A model generated the notes under the pieces. It ran no database searches, had not been told where the DNA came from, and saw only the letters and a list, made by a program, of their open reading frames with translations. A DNA stretch of 64,000 nt. Source: Hyphomicrobium sp. GTDB lineage: Bacteria; Pseudomonadota; Alphaproteobacteria; Rhizobiales; Hyphomicrobiaceae. The stretch is from NCBI GenBank assembly GCA_002928735.1, contig PERL01000006.1:62001-126000 (forward strand), in the 5' to 3' direction. This document shows, one piece after another, positions 27,751-37,535 of the stretch; the first letter of the stretch is position 1; each line of letters opens with the position of its first letter. Made by a program: the position numbers and the translations under genes.

Positions 27751-29553
27751 TCAATTCTCATCCATCTTCAGCGCGGCAATAAACGCTTCCTGTGGAATCT
27801 CCACCCGGCCGAATTCGCGCATCTTCTTCTTACCGGCCTTCTGCTTGTCGAGCAGCTTGCGCTTGCGTGAGATGTCGCCGCCGTAGCATTTCGCGATCAC
27901 GTCCTTGCGCAGCGCCTTGATCGTCTCGCGCGCGATCACCTTCGCGCCGATCGCCGCCTGTATCGGGATCTGGAATAGATGCGGCGGGATCAGCTCCTTC
28001 AACTTCTCGCACATCGAGCGGCCACGGCTCTCCGCCCGATGCCGATGTACGATGATCGACAACGCGTCCACCGGCTCGCTGTTGACGAGGATCGACAGCT
28101 TGACGAGGTCGCCCTCCTCATACCCCTGAATGTGATAGTCGAACGAGGCATACCCGCGCGACACACTCTTCAAGCGGTCATAGAAATCGAACACCACTTC
28201 GTTGAGCGGCAGTTCGTACACGAGCATCGCGCGCGTGCCGACGTAGGTCAGCGTCTTCTGCCGCCCGCGCCGGTCCTGGCACAGCTTCAACACCGCACCC
28301 AGATAATCGTCCGGCACCAGAATGGTCGCCTCGATCCACGGCTCCTTGATGTGATCGATCTTCATAATGTCCGGCATGTCGGCCGGATTGTGCATCTCGA
28401 TCACCGACCCATCCCTCATGTGCAGATGGTAGATGACGGACGGCGCCGTCGTGATGAGATCGAGATTAAATTCCCGCTCCAGCCGCTCGGTGATGATTTC
28501 CAAGTGCAGAAGGCCGAGGAACCCGCAGCGGAACCCGAACCCGAGCGCCGCCGAACTTTCCGTCTCGAAGGAAAAACTCGCATCGTTGAGCCGCAGCCGC
28601 GACATCGCCTCGCGCAGATCTTCGAAGTCCGCGGCGTCCACTGGAAAGAGCCCGCAGAACACCACCGGCTGCGCCGGCTTGAAGCCCGGCAGCGCTTCCG
28701 CTGTCGGGTTCTTCTCATCCGTAATCGTATCGCCGACGCGCGTATCGGCCACTTCTTTGATGGCACCCGTGAAGAACCCGATCTCGCCCGGGCCCAGTTC
28801 CGCGAGCATTTCCTGCTTCGGCCGGAAGATGCCGACGCGCTCGACCGGATAGGTGGCATCCGTCGACATCATCTTGACCCGCTGGCCCTTCTTCAGCGTG
28901 CCCTCGATAACGCGCACGAGCACGACGACGCCGAGGTAAGCGTCGTACCAACTGTCCACCAGCATGGCCTTGAGCGGCTTGTTGCGGTCGCCCTTGGGCG
29001 GCGGCAACCGCTCCACGATGGCTTCCAGCACGGCAGCGACATTGAGCCCGGTCTTCGCCGAAACCCCGATGGCCTCCGACGCATCGATCCCGATCACGTC
29101 TTCGATCTGCTGCTTCACGCGATCTTCGTCCGCCGACGGCAGATCGATCTTGTTTAGAACGGGCAGAATATCTAGGTTGTTGTCGAGCGCCTGATAGACG
29201 TTGGCGAGCGTCTGGGCTTCCACGCCCTGGCTGGCATCGACGACAAGGATAGCCCCCTCGCACGCAGCCAGCGACCGCGACACTTCATAGGCGAAGTCGA
29301 CGTGACCGGGTGTGTCCATCAGGTTCAGCTGATAGGTCTTTCCGTCCTTCGCCTTGTAGTCGAGGCGCACCGTCTGCGCCTTGATGGTGATGCCGCGCTC
29401 CCGCTCGATGTCCATACTGTCGAGGATCTGGGACTTCATCTCGCGGTCAGAGACGTTGCCGCACAGCTGGATGAGCCGGTCCGACAGCGTCGACTTGCCG
29501 TGGTCGATGTGGGCGATGATGGAGAAATTGCGGATCAGGGAGGTATCTGTCAT
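27751..29553 (-). CDS. lepA: Elongation factor 4 (LepA)
   Basis: A 600-residue ribosome-dependent GTPase that back-translocates or assists stalled ribosomes. The G-motifs are [17 protein letters not shown] and NKIDLP; domains II-V follow, and the C-terminal domain ends with [18 protein letters not shown], characteristic of LepA. The start at 29553 matches the normal N-terminus ([16 protein letters not shown]); an extension to 29664 is unsupported. No clear Shine-Dalgarno is visible before it. It is divergent from the methionine-rich protein gene. Confidence 0.97.
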   Translation of the reverse strand: MTDTSLIRNFSIIAHIDHGKSTLSDRLIQLCGNVSDREMKSQILDSMDIERERGITIKAQTVRLDYKAKDGKTYQLNLMDTPGHVDFAYEVSRSLAACEGAILVVDASQGVEAQTLANVYQALDNNLDILPVLNKIDLPSADEDRVKQQIEDVIGIDASEAIGVSAKTGLNVAAVLEAIVERLPPPKGDRNKPLKAMLVDSWYDAYLGVVVLVRVIEGTLKKGQRVKMMSTDATYPVERVGIFRPKQEMLAELGPGEIGFFTGAIKEVADTRVGDTITDEKNPTAEALPGFKPAQPVVFCGLFPVDAADFEDLREAMSRLRLNDASFSFETESSAALGFGFRCGFLGLLHLEIITERLEREFNLDLITTAPSVIYHLHMRDGSVIEMHNPADMPDIMKIDHIKEPWIEATILVPDDYLGAVLKLCQDRRGRQKTLTYVGTRAMLVYELPLNEVVFDFYDRLKSVSRGYASFDYHIQGYEEGDLVKLSILVNSEPVDALSIIVHRHRAESRGRSMCEKLKELIPPHLFQIPIQAAIGAKVIARETIKALRKDVIAKCYGGDISRKRKLLDKQKAGKKKMREFGRVEIPQEAFIAALKMDEN

Positions 29554-29720
29554 GGGCGGCTGATAGCACTTGGGTTTCTCCGGCAAAAGGGGCGATGTCC
29601 GGTCACCGTCGAACCGTCGCAGGACGGAACGTTCACCTGAGCCGTCACTTCCACCTCTGGCCACCCATCACGGCGTGTGCAACAATGGCGCAAACCAATA
29701 AATTAACGGGAGAAATGAAC

Positions 29721-30314
29721 ATGGCAGGCACGTCGAATTCGCGCGGAAAAGGGTTCAAGGACGCCCTCAGCGCGGCGGGCGTCAACGAGGAGGTCCAGTC
29801 GGCCCTGACGTCGGCATTCGAAGCCATGAGCGATTGGCGCCAGGACGCCGCGAGCCAGGCCGAGCGCCACGGCAACAAGGTCTTCGACAAGATGGGCAAC
29901 GCCGCCAAGGCCATGGGCTGGCCGGCCGAACTCGTCGACATGACCCGCCAGCAGATGCAGCAGGCGTCAAAAATGCAGATTCAGGTGCTCGATCAGGTCA
30001 TGGATGCCTGGGAGCAGCAAGTCAAAAACCCCGGCGCCGGCCTGCCCATGGCAGGCGGCAGCGGCTCGCCCTTCCAGTTCCCGACTTTTGGCAACATGCC
30101 CGGGATGCCGGGAATGTCGGGCATGCCAGGAATGCCCAACATGTTCGACATGAAGAACATGCCCGACTTCGGCTCCATGCCGACAGCGCCCCTCCAGTTC
30201 TGGATGCAGGCCGCCGAGATGTGGCAGAAGAGCTGGCAGCAGGCGCTCTCGTCCTGGATGGAAGCCCAGTCGTCCATGATGGGCGGCAACGACAAGGGTC
30301 CCGGAAAACGCTGA
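29721..30314 (+). CDS. Methionine-rich, phasin-like hypothetical protein
   Basis: A 197-residue protein of unrecognised family. The first half is amphipathic helix (DALSAAGVNEEVQSALTSAF, then RQQMQQASKMQIQVLDQVMDAWEQQ) and resembles phasin or PHA-granule-associated proteins. The middle is a low-complexity MPGM repeat stretch (about residues 120-150), and the C-terminus is a Trp/Met-rich helix (FWMQAAEMWQKSWQQALSSWMEAQ). The start at 29721 has GGGAGA about ten bases upstream. The combination suggests binding to a hydrophobic surface such as a polymer granule or membrane; copper or redox roles of the Met repeat are less likely without His/Cys. Confidence 0.7.
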   Translation: MAGTSNSRGKGFKDALSAAGVNEEVQSALTSAFEAMSDWRQDAASQAERHGNKVFDKMGNAAKAMGWPAELVDMTRQQMQQASKMQIQVLDQVMDAWEQQVKNPGAGLPMAGGSGSPFQFPTFGNMPGMPGMSGMPGMPNMFDMKNMPDFGSMPTAPLQFWMQAAEMWQKSWQQALSSWMEAQSSMMGGNDKGPGKR

Positions 30315-30357
30315 GCAAACGCTAAGCAAGCGCTGATCCACAGCCCCGGTGCTCACG

Positions 30358-30388
30358 AAAGCCGGCTGCATCCTTGCAGCCGGCTTTT
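30358..30388 (+). terminator. Terminator of the methionine-rich gene
   Basis: AAAGCCGGCTGCA and TGCAGCCGGCTTT form a perfect 13-base stem with a four-base loop and a T-run. Confidence 0.92.
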
Positions 30389-30536
30389 CGCGTTTAACCA
30401 ACCGCAAAGCCCGGAATTTTCGCGTCTGATGCGCGTCTGTTGACCGTTGCCGCAAGAGGGCAACCACTTTAACGTCCGCCGCATAAGAATGGGCACGTAG
30501 GGGCTTTCCCTCGCCCAAAAAGCACGGGGGAAGATG

Positions 30537-32111
30537 ATGACTGTGTCCGAAACGCGCGGAGCGAGTGCGCCTGCTGCCGGTCCTCAAGCCTCGACGATCG
30601 GCGCCGACCTGCTCGCCTCTGTCGTCGTCTTCCTCGTAGCTCTCCCCCTCTGCATGGGCATCGCGCTGGCCTCCGGCTTGCCGCCCACCGCCGGCATCGT
30701 CACGGGCATCATCGGCGGCATCATCGTCGGCTTTCTTGCGGGCTCGCCGTTGCAGGTCAGCGGCCCCGCCGCCGGTCTCGCAGTGTTAGTCTATGAATTG
30801 GTCCAGTCGTACGGCGTCGAAATGCTGGGCACCATCGTGCTTTTCGCGGGCCTTCTCCAGTTGGCAGCCGGTGTTCTGAAACTCGGCCAGTGGTTCCGCG
30901 CCGTCTCCCCCGCCGTCATCCACGGCATGCTGGCCGGCATCGGCATTCTCATCTTCGCCGCGCAATTCCACGTCATGCTCGACGGCAAGCCGATCGGCAC
31001 CGGCATCCAGAATCTACTCGGCATCCCCGGCGCTATCATGGACGCCATCCAGGCCGGCGACAGCCGCCTCACTGCGGGTGAAATCGGCGTCCTCACCATC
31101 GCCTCCATCTTCGCCTGGGCCTCGTTCGCGCCAAAAGCGCTGAAGGTGATCCCGGCCCCGCTCGTCGGCGTCGTCATCGGCATGATCGCCGCCGCCGTCT
31201 TCCACCTCGACTCCATCAAATACGTCAGCGTCCCGGAAAACTTCTGGTCGACGCTCATCTTCCCGACCCCCGACACGGTCGGCCGCTTTTTCAGCGATTA
31301 CCACATGCTCATCGGTGCCGCGGCCATCGCCTTCATCGCGTCCGCCGAAACCCTTCTCTGCGCCACCGCCGTCGATCAAATGCACTCCGGCCAGCGCACC
31401 AAATACGACCAGGAACTCTCGGCCCAGGGCATCGGCAACGCCATCTGCGGCGCTCTTGGCGCGCTCCCCATGACGGGCGTCATCGTCCGCTCCGGCGCCA
31501 ACGTCGAAGCCGGTGCCAAAACCCGCGCGTCCGCGATCCTGCACGGCGTCTGGCTGCTCCTATTCGCCAGCCTCTTGCCCTGGACGCTCTCCTACATCCC
31601 GCTGTCGTCGCTCGCCGCCGTGCTGGTGTACACCGGGTACAAACTCGCCTACCCGAAGATCGTGCCGACGCTTCTGAAGTACGGCAACGCCAAGGTCTTC
31701 ATCTACGCCGCCACGATCATCATGATCGTCTCCACCGACCTTCTGAAGGGGGTGCTCACCGGCGTCGTCCTCTCGCTCGCCCGCGTGCTCTACGCGCTTT
31801 CCCGCCTCGACATCGAGACCAAACCCGTCCCCGGCACCAACCGCATCGACATGCACCTGTCGGGCACCGCCACCGTCGTTGGCCTGCCCAAACTGGCCCA
31901 GGCCCTCGAAGCACTTCCACAAGGGTCCGACGTGACCATCCACATCGAAGACGTCGACTACATCGACCACTCGTGCCTCGACCTGCTCGCCAACTGGGAA
32001 AAGCAGCACAAGTCCACCGGCGGCAACCTGACCATCGAATGGCACCAACTCGCCCAGAAATATCACCGGCGCCACAAGACCGCCTCGGCCGAGGCTGCCG
32101 GCAGTCCGTGA
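30537..32111 (+). CDS. SulP-family inorganic anion transporter with STAS domain
   Basis: A 524-residue inner-membrane transporter of the SLC26/SulP family, with about 11-14 TM helices starting at about residue 22, a GIVTGIIGGIIVGFLAGSPLQVSGPAAG signature broken by the typical Gly/Pro pattern of TM1-TM3, and a C-terminal STAS domain (about 435-515). The sequence around TM3 and the long periplasmic loop are closer to bicarbonate/sulfate-type members than to simple sulfate permeases, but the substrate is not certain. No carbonic anhydrase or sulfate-assimilation gene is adjacent. Two ATGs follow GGGGGAAG; the second has the better spacing. Confidence 0.85.
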   Translation: MTVSETRGASAPAAGPQASTIGADLLASVVVFLVALPLCMGIALASGLPPTAGIVTGIIGGIIVGFLAGSPLQVSGPAAGLAVLVYELVQSYGVEMLGTIVLFAGLLQLAAGVLKLGQWFRAVSPAVIHGMLAGIGILIFAAQFHVMLDGKPIGTGIQNLLGIPGAIMDAIQAGDSRLTAGEIGVLTIASIFAWASFAPKALKVIPAPLVGVVIGMIAAAVFHLDSIKYVSVPENFWSTLIFPTPDTVGRFFSDYHMLIGAAAIAFIASAETLLCATAVDQMHSGQRTKYDQELSAQGIGNAICGALGALPMTGVIVRSGANVEAGAKTRASAILHGVWLLLFASLLPWTLSYIPLSSLAAVLVYTGYKLAYPKIVPTLLKYGNAKVFIYAATIIMIVSTDLLKGVLTGVVLSLARVLYALSRLDIETKPVPGTNRIDMHLSGTATVVGLPKLAQALEALPQGSDVTIHIEDVDYIDHSCLDLLANWEKQHKSTGGNLTIEWHQLAQKYHRRHKTASAEAAGSP

Positions 32112-32213
32112 GGCCACTTAAGGCCCACTTTCGACCCCGAACCGTCTTGACGCCGCCACACCGCCGGGCATGAGTGACGCGGTTTGTTGGAACCAGGGGA
32201 GCTTTGGGCCGGG

Positions 32214-33665
32214 ATGAGACGCGACCGCTTTTTCGCAACGATCGTGGCCACGATGACGGCCGGTATTACAACCCTCGCACTGTCATCCACCGCACCCTTC
32301 GCCCAAGGCATCGAATTCGGTCCCATCGAGACGAAGCCCGCACCTGTCGCAAAACCCAAGCCTCCCGCCGCCAAACCTCCGGCGCCTATGGCAGTCCCGT
32401 CCGCAGCGCAGCCGCAACCGGCCGCCGCGGCCGCGCCGATTGCGCGTCAGGTCCCCACCCCCAACGCCGCCAACCCGCTCGCCGCCAAATACGCCACCTC
32501 CGGCCTGCCGCCCAAGCCCAACCCCGCCAACTGCAAAAACGAGGTCGGCTTCAACACGTGGCTGGCCTCCTTCCGCAAGCAAGCCGCCGCCGAAGGCGTC
32601 TCCGCCCGCACCATCGCGCTCGCTCTCGACGGCCGCACGCTCGACAGCGGCGTCATCGCGCGCGACCGCAAGCAGGGCTTCTTCGCGCAAAGCTTCACCG
32701 ACTTCGCCGCCAAGCTCGCGACCAACAACCGCGTCACCAACGGCCGCGCTCAGATCAAAAAGAACGCCGCAGCCTTCTCCCGTGCCGGCCAGGAGTATGG
32801 CGTCCCTGCCTCTGTCATCACCGGCTTTTGGGCACTCGAAAGCGACTTCGGCGCCGGCATGGGCAAGCTGCCGATCATGAACTCGCTCACCACGCTCGCC
32901 TACGATTGCCGCCGCGGCGAGATGTTCCGCAAAGAACTCATGGCCGCCCTGGAAATCATCGATCGCGGCGACATGACCCCCGAAACCATGATCGGCTCAT
33001 GGGCCGGCGAAATCGGCCAGACCCAGTTCCTGCCCACCCGCTATCTCGCTCACGCCATCGACTACGATGGCGACGGCGACATCAATCTGTTCGCCAACCC
33101 CACGGACATCATCGGCGCCACCGCCAACTACATGACTCACCTCGGCTGGCGCCGCGATGAACCCTGGCTGGAAGAAGTGATCGTCACGAACGACCTGCCC
33201 TGGGATAAAGCCGACCTCGCGATCAAGTTGCCCCGCTCGCAGTGGGCCACGTGGGGCGTCACCAAGGTCGATGGCTCGCCTCTTCCCGCCGACGCCATGC
33301 CAGCCTCGTTGATGCTGCCGATGGGCCGCTACGGCCCCGCATTCCTGGCTTACGAAAACTTCAACGTCTATCTGCAATGGAACCAGTCGCTCACCTACGC
33401 CATCACGGCCGCCTGGCTCTCCACCCGCATCGACGGCGCGCCCCCGATGCAAAAGCCCAAGCGCCAGATCGCCGTTCTCGGCCAGGATGACGCCAAGGAA
33501 CTGCAGCGTCAGTTGAAGAAGCGCGGCTTTGACGTCGGCGAAATCGACGGCAAGATTGGCGCTAACACCCGCGCCGCCGTCAAGGCCATGCAGGTCAAGC
33601 TCGGCTTCCCCGCCGACAGTTACCCAACGCCCGAGCTACTCGCAGCCTTGCAAAGCGAAAGCTGA
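32214..33665 (+). CDS. MltB-like lytic murein transglycosylase with peptidoglycan-binding domain
   Basis: A 483-residue exported enzyme that cleaves the MurNAc-GlcNAc bond with 1,6-anhydro formation. It has a signal peptide (about 1-30), a Pro/Ala-rich linker (about 35-105), the SLT_2/MltB catalytic domain (GFWALESDFGAG with the catalytic Glu, LTTLAYDCRRGEMF, WAGEIGQTQFLPT) and a C-terminal PG_binding_1 domain (QRQLKKRGFDVGEIDGKIG). The ATG at 32214 begins the signal peptide; an in-frame TTG at 32184 has no better support. A paralogue without the binding domain is at 40937-41749. Confidence 0.92.
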   Translation: MRRDRFFATIVATMTAGITTLALSSTAPFAQGIEFGPIETKPAPVAKPKPPAAKPPAPMAVPSAAQPQPAAAAAPIARQVPTPNAANPLAAKYATSGLPPKPNPANCKNEVGFNTWLASFRKQAAAEGVSARTIALALDGRTLDSGVIARDRKQGFFAQSFTDFAAKLATNNRVTNGRAQIKKNAAAFSRAGQEYGVPASVITGFWALESDFGAGMGKLPIMNSLTTLAYDCRRGEMFRKELMAALEIIDRGDMTPETMIGSWAGEIGQTQFLPTRYLAHAIDYDGDGDINLFANPTDIIGATANYMTHLGWRRDEPWLEEVIVTNDLPWDKADLAIKLPRSQWATWGVTKVDGSPLPADAMPASLMLPMGRYGPAFLAYENFNVYLQWNQSLTYAITAAWLSTRIDGAPPMQKPKRQIAVLGQDDAKELQRQLKKRGFDVGEIDGKIGANTRAAVKAMQVKLGFPADSYPTPELLAALQSES

Positions 33666-33682
33666 TCGATCGCCATCGACGA

Positions 33683-33726
33683 AAAAAAACCGGCCGCCGT
33701 CTGGGCAAGACGGCGGCCGATTTTCG
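33683..33726. terminator. Bidirectional terminator between transglycosylase and Cys-rich gene
   Basis: CGGCCGCCGTCT and AGACGGCGGCCG are perfect 12-base arms at 33691-33702 and 33708-33719. A-rich bases precede and T-rich bases follow, so it can stop transcripts from both convergent genes. Confidence 0.9.
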
Positions 33727-33759
33727 TATTGTGTCGAGTGAGCGATCGAAGCGATGCGC

Positions 33760-34068
33760 TCAGAGCTTGCAGATCGTCGACGCGCCCCGGCACGTCCAAC
33801 CCCACGAACCGCCCTTCTTGCACGAATACTTGCGCGGCCCGAACGAGTAGCCGGGCGTCGTGCCATTCGCCATCCAAGACGCCCAAGCGCCCCAATCCAC
33901 AGCCTGCAACAGCGCCTCATCGACCTGGAACTTGGCGTCCTTTTCCGAGCCTGCCTCGCCGACAGCGCCCTTGCGCACACACTCTTTGGCTTCCGCCGAA
34001 GCCGCGGCACCGAGCAGGATACCTGCGGCAGCCACCGCCGCCGTCATGGCGCGAACGATCTTGGTCAT
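33760..34068 (-). CDS. Small secreted cysteine-containing hypothetical protein
   Basis: A 102-residue precursor with a clear signal peptide (about 1-27, ending ASAEA) and a mature part with four cysteines (KECVRKG, YSCKKGG, WTCRG, TICKL) that could form two disulfides. The aromatic/glycine-rich WGAWASWM segment is in the middle. No family assigned. GGGAGG lies upstream of the ATG. The gene is divergent from the protease gene at 34231. Confidence 0.75.
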   Translation of the reverse strand: MTKIVRAMTAAVAAAGILLGAAASAEAKECVRKGAVGEAGSEKDAKFQVDEALLQAVDWGAWASWMANGTTPGYSFGPRKYSCKKGGSWGWTCRGASTICKL

Positions 34069-34230
34069 TGGTTTTGGCCTCCCAGCCCCGTTGCGAGAAT
34101 CAACTCCCAGACTCTGTCCCGCGAAGCCCCCATTGACTACAGCCGCACCCCAAAAACGTGGGGAAGATCGTCAGGCGGCATCCGATCAAATCCACTGCAC
34201 GGCGCTAAAAGCCCCGCTACTGTGGCCGCG

Positions 34231-35013
34231 ATGAGAATATCCCGCACCAGGTATCAGCGCCTCTGCGCCCTCGCCTCCGCAACCGGCTTCATTTTAGCCG
34301 CCGTCGGTGCCGATGCGGCCGGACCCGGCATCATCGGCACCGATGATCGCAAGCCCATCACAGAAACGGGCCGCCCCTGGGATGCCATCGGGCAGGTCAA
34401 CATCGGTGGCTATCGCGCGCTTGGCCAATGCACCGGCACGCTGGTCCGCCCGAACCTCGTCATCACCGCCGCCCATTGCCTGATGAACGACGCCACCGGC
34501 AAACCGCATCCCCTCCGCCACATCCATTTTCTGGCGGGGGTTCGCGGCGGCAAACATACAGCGCACGCCAAGGCCAAATGCCTCCGCTTCCTCAATGGCC
34601 ACACCTACGTCCCGCAGAAAAACGCCAACGGCGTGCCACTCAGCGCCATGTTCCAGGATGTCGCCGCCATCACGCTTGACGCCGATCTCGCCGTCGAACC
34701 GGCGATCATCGCCGATGCCCGACCGCGCGACCCCGGCGAACCGCTCGTCCACGCCGCCTATCCCGCCGACCGCCGCTTCCAATTGCAAGCCCACACCGGC
34801 TGCCGCCTCTTACGGCCCAATCGCCCAACCCCCGTCTGGCTCAGCGATTGCGACACGCACCCGGCGAGTTCCGGCGGCCCCGTCTTCGTCGAAGAGAGCG
34901 GCAGCCTAGCGCTGGCCGCCGTCATGGTGGGCGCCGGCCACTTCAACACCACCGCGATTCCGCTGGCCACCTGGCAAGAACTGCTCGACGGCAAGACGTG
35001 CGAACAGCGCTAA
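34231..35013 (+). CDS. Trypsin-like serine protease, secreted
   Basis: A 260-residue protein with a signal peptide (about 1-29) and the chymotrypsin fold. The catalytic His is in ITAAHCL (about residue 82), the Asp is likely in LDADLAV after AAITL, and the Ser is in ASSGGPVF (about residue 213), where the more usual sequence is GDSGGP. Cysteines in TAAHC, TGCRLL and SDCDTH could pair. A start at 33754 would only prolong the frame through the convergent gene and is rejected. The ribosome binding site is weak. It may process envelope or extracellular proteins. Confidence 0.82.
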   Translation: MRISRTRYQRLCALASATGFILAAVGADAAGPGIIGTDDRKPITETGRPWDAIGQVNIGGYRALGQCTGTLVRPNLVITAAHCLMNDATGKPHPLRHIHFLAGVRGGKHTAHAKAKCLRFLNGHTYVPQKNANGVPLSAMFQDVAAITLDADLAVEPAIIADARPRDPGEPLVHAAYPADRRFQLQAHTGCRLLRPNRPTPVWLSDCDTHPASSGGPVFVEESGSLALAAVMVGAGHFNTTAIPLATWQELLDGKTCEQR

Positions 35014-35020
35014 GCGCCGC

Positions 35021-35680
35021 TCATGCCTTCTCGTCGCCCGTCAGAACCTTGCCCATCCACTCGTCGATCGTGATCTGCCCGACCTTGTCCACCACCGCCG
35101 TTTCATGTGGCCGCAGCACATCCTGAATGCCATCGATGCGCTTCCATTCGCAAAACGGCGTCTCGGCGTTTTCAGCCGGCGCATAGCGTGACGTCTGCAC
35201 CTTTTGATAGCGGTGCACGTAGCGCGGGCAATTCATCCACAATTCCGAGACGGTCACGATCACCGCCAGTTCCGCCTCCTTGAACATGGCAAGCGCCTTC
35301 GGGTCCCGCGACAGCGCCGCCCGTCCCTGCAACCGCAGCCGGAACGGCTTCTCGAAATCGATAAACAAAAACCCGACCTCCGGATTGCCCGCGATGTTGC
35401 CCATTGAGAGATACATCCCGTTGCCGTCATAGCTCGGAAACGCCAGCGTCTGCGCATCGAGCACGCGCACGAACCCCGGCACGCCACCCTTGTAGGACAC
35501 AGTCGGCCGTCCCCGATCGTCCACCGTTGTCAGGAAAAACATGTCCCGGCTCTCGATGAAGCCCTTCTCCATGTCGGTGATTTCGGTCTTCGCCCCGATC
35601 GCTTCGATGCGGTCGGCCATCGCCCGCGAATCGAACTGATCCTGCAGCGCGCGGTGCTCGGGTCCATACAAGCGGCTCAT
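35021..35680 (-). CDS. Pyridoxamine 5'-phosphate oxidase-like FMN-binding protein
   Basis: A 219-residue split-barrel flavoprotein. It has an N-terminal extension (LYGPEHRALQDQFDSR), then DMFFLTTVDDRGRPTVSYKGG, typical of the FMN-binding barrel, and a C-terminal part with PRYVHRYQKVQ. Family members reduce flavins, or bind haem or F420; a vitamin B6 role is not implied. AGGGGAAA is upstream of the ATG. It is convergent with the trypsin-like gene with a seven-base gap and is divergent from nadD. Confidence 0.85.
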   Translation of the reverse strand: MSRLYGPEHRALQDQFDSRAMADRIEAIGAKTEITDMEKGFIESRDMFFLTTVDDRGRPTVSYKGGVPGFVRVLDAQTLAFPSYDGNGMYLSMGNIAGNPEVGFLFIDFEKPFRLRLQGRAALSRDPKALAMFKEAELAVIVTVSELWMNCPRYVHRYQKVQTSRYAPAENAETPFCEWKRIDGIQDVLRPHETAVVDKVGQITIDEWMGKVLTGDEKA

Positions 35681-35814
35681 GGTGCATTTCCCCTGTGTGA
35701 CGTTTTATGTTGTGGTTCCGCCCGCCTTATAGCATTGGCAAAACGAAAGTGGTCTCCGGCGCGACACCGACTTTTCCGCCAAGCCATCATCGTCCCTGTT
35801 CCTGAGGCGCAAGC

Positions 35815-36444
35815 TTGCCCGTTTCTCCCAAATCGTTTGGCGCGATTGACATCCCAACGCCGCCCGCCCCGCGCGGCCGCCGCGTCGGGTTGATGGGCGG
35901 CTCGTTCAATCCCCCGCACGACGGTCACCGCCTCGCCGCCGAGGAGGCCCTGCAGCGTCTAGGCCTCGACGAACTCTGGTGGATTGTCACGCCCGGCAAT
36001 CCGCTCAAATCCCACGGCGACCTGAAGCCGCTGACGGACCGCATGAGGGCTGTGCGCGCCATGGCCTTGGATCCGCGCATGCGCGTCACCTCGTTCGAAG
36101 CAGCACTTGGCTCCCCCTACACCGCCGTCACACTCCAGTTCTTGAAACGCCGCTATCCTACCGTGCGGTTCGTCTGGGTCATGGGCGCCGACAATCTCGC
36201 CACCTTTCATCGCTGGCAAGATTGGCGCGGCATCGCCGCGGCCATGCCCATCGCGGTCGTCGACCGGCCAGATCACCGGCTACCGGCCCTGGCGTCCAAA
36301 ACGGCCAAAGCCCTCGAGCGGTCGCGAATCCCGGAAGCCAAAGCCCGCGACTTGGCCTCAATGCCGCCCCCGGCCTGGGTATTTCTAACCAATCCGCTCG
36401 CCCCCCACTCCTCGACAGCCATCCGGCAAGCAGCTGATTCATAA
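35815..36444 (+). CDS. nadD: Nicotinate-nucleotide adenylyltransferase NadD (TTG start)
   Basis: It forms deamido-NAD from nicotinate mononucleotide and ATP. The nucleotidyltransferase motif is LMGGSFNPPHDGH, followed by LWWIVTPGNPLK and GADNLATFHRW, and the C-terminal SSTAIR. The only start that precedes the conserved beta strand is a TTG at 35815, which has GAGGCG seven bases upstream, giving 209 aa. The first internal ATG would remove the strand. It is followed by rsfS and rlmH in the widely conserved bacterial order. Confidence 0.93.
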   Translation: MPVSPKSFGAIDIPTPPAPRGRRVGLMGGSFNPPHDGHRLAAEEALQRLGLDELWWIVTPGNPLKSHGDLKPLTDRMRAVRAMALDPRMRVTSFEAALGSPYTAVTLQFLKRRYPTVRFVWVMGADNLATFHRWQDWRGIAAAMPIAVVDRPDHRLPALASKTAKALERSRIPEAKARDLASMPPPAWVFLTNPLAPHSSTAIRQAADS

Positions 36445-36614
36445 ACTATTTTTGACATTCGCCTGTGGCAACCCGGTGCCAACACACCGGCAATGGGTTG
36501 CCGGAAACCCCGCCGCACCTTATCTTCGAGCGGTGTTGGTGTTGGACCAACCCGAAGCATGGCCCCATACCGGCCCCTTCGCGACGGCATCGGAAAGGAT
36601 CTAGAGACCCCCAC

Positions 36615-37031
36615 ATGCCAACCTCCACCGGAGCAGCCCCGAAGGGCGCTTCTACCGCCGCCAAAGCCCCTGAAGGCTCGGCAGCGTCCGCATCGGCCGA
36701 CCTCTTGAAGGACGTCGTCGACTGGCTCGACGAGTTCAAGGCCGAAGAGATCGTCACCATCGATCTCACAGGAAAGTCCTCCATCGGCGACTTCATGGTC
36801 GTCGCCTCCGGACGGACCGACCGCCACGTCGGCGCCATCGCCGACCAACTCCGCCAAAAGCTAAAGGAATCCGGCTGCCCGACCGTCCGCGTCGAGGGCC
36901 TGGAAACGTGCGACTGGGTGCTGATCGATAGCGGCGATATCATCGTCCATGTCTTCCGGCCCGAAGTCCGCGATTTCTACAACCTCGAGAAAATGTGGTC
37001 GGTCGACCGGCCCGCCGACGCGGCTCACTAA
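36615..37031 (+). CDS. rsfS: Ribosomal silencing factor RsfS
   Basis: A 138-residue protein that binds ribosomal protein L14 to keep the 50S subunit apart from 30S. The conserved core is KAEEIVTIDLTGKSSIGDFMVVASG split by variable residues, with DWVLIDSGDIIVHVF and the family ending RDFYNLEKMW. The N-terminal 30 residues are Ala/Ser/Lys-rich and poorly conserved. The ATG at 36615 gives the normal size. RlmH follows 24 bases later. Confidence 0.95.
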   Translation: MPTSTGAAPKGASTAAKAPEGSAASASADLLKDVVDWLDEFKAEEIVTIDLTGKSSIGDFMVVASGRTDRHVGAIADQLRQKLKESGCPTVRVEGLETCDWVLIDSGDIIVHVFRPEVRDFYNLEKMWSVDRPADAAH

Positions 37032-37055
37032 GCCGGGCCGCGCGAAGGACGCTGG

Positions 37056-37535
37056 ATGCGCGTTGAAATTCTGGCCATCGGGCGTCTGAAGGACGAGGCC
37101 GAAAGCGCAATCGTGGCGCGCTACCAGAAGCGCTTCGACCAGACCGGGCGGCCCTGCGGTCTGGGTCCGCTGACCATCGCCGAATTCCCCGAAAGCCGCG
37201 CCGCGAGCGTCGCCGACCGCAAAGCCGACGAAGCCACCCGCCTCTTGAGGGCGGCCGGTTCCTCAGCCCTCATCGTCCTGGAAGTCACCGGAAAACCGCT
37301 CACCAGCGAAGCCTTCGCCGCTCACCTCCGCGACCTCGCCGGAGCGGCAACCAAATCCTGCGCTCTATTGATCGGCGGACCCGATGGCCACGGCCCGACC
37401 GTCCTGGCCGCTCCAAGCCTCAAACTCTCCCTCAGTGCCCTCACCCTCCCCCACGGTCTTGCCCGCGTCGTGCTCGCCGAACAGCTGTACCGTGCCGCTA
37501 CAATACTGACCGGACACCCCTATCACCGCGCGTAA
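37056..37535 (+). CDS. rlmH: 23S rRNA (pseudouridine1915-N3)-methyltransferase RlmH
   Basis: A 159-residue SPOUT methyltransferase that modifies pseudouridine 1915 of 23S rRNA. The knot region carries LLIGGPDGHG, followed by LSLSALTLPHGLARVVLAEQLYRA, and the ending HPYHRA is the family signature. It is translated directly after rsfS, an order shared with most bacteria. Confidence 0.96.
   Translation: MRVEILAIGRLKDEAESAIVARYQKRFDQTGRPCGLGPLTIAEFPESRAASVADRKADEATRLLRAAGSSALIVLEVTGKPLTSEAFAAHLRDLAGAATKSCALLIGGPDGHGPTVLAAPSLKLSLSALTLPHGLARVVLAEQLYRAATILTGHPYHRA

Noticed and set aside
33754-34230. Longer N-terminus of the trypsin-like protease
   Set aside because: The extension is antisense to the small secreted gene and precedes a clear signal peptide that begins at 34231.
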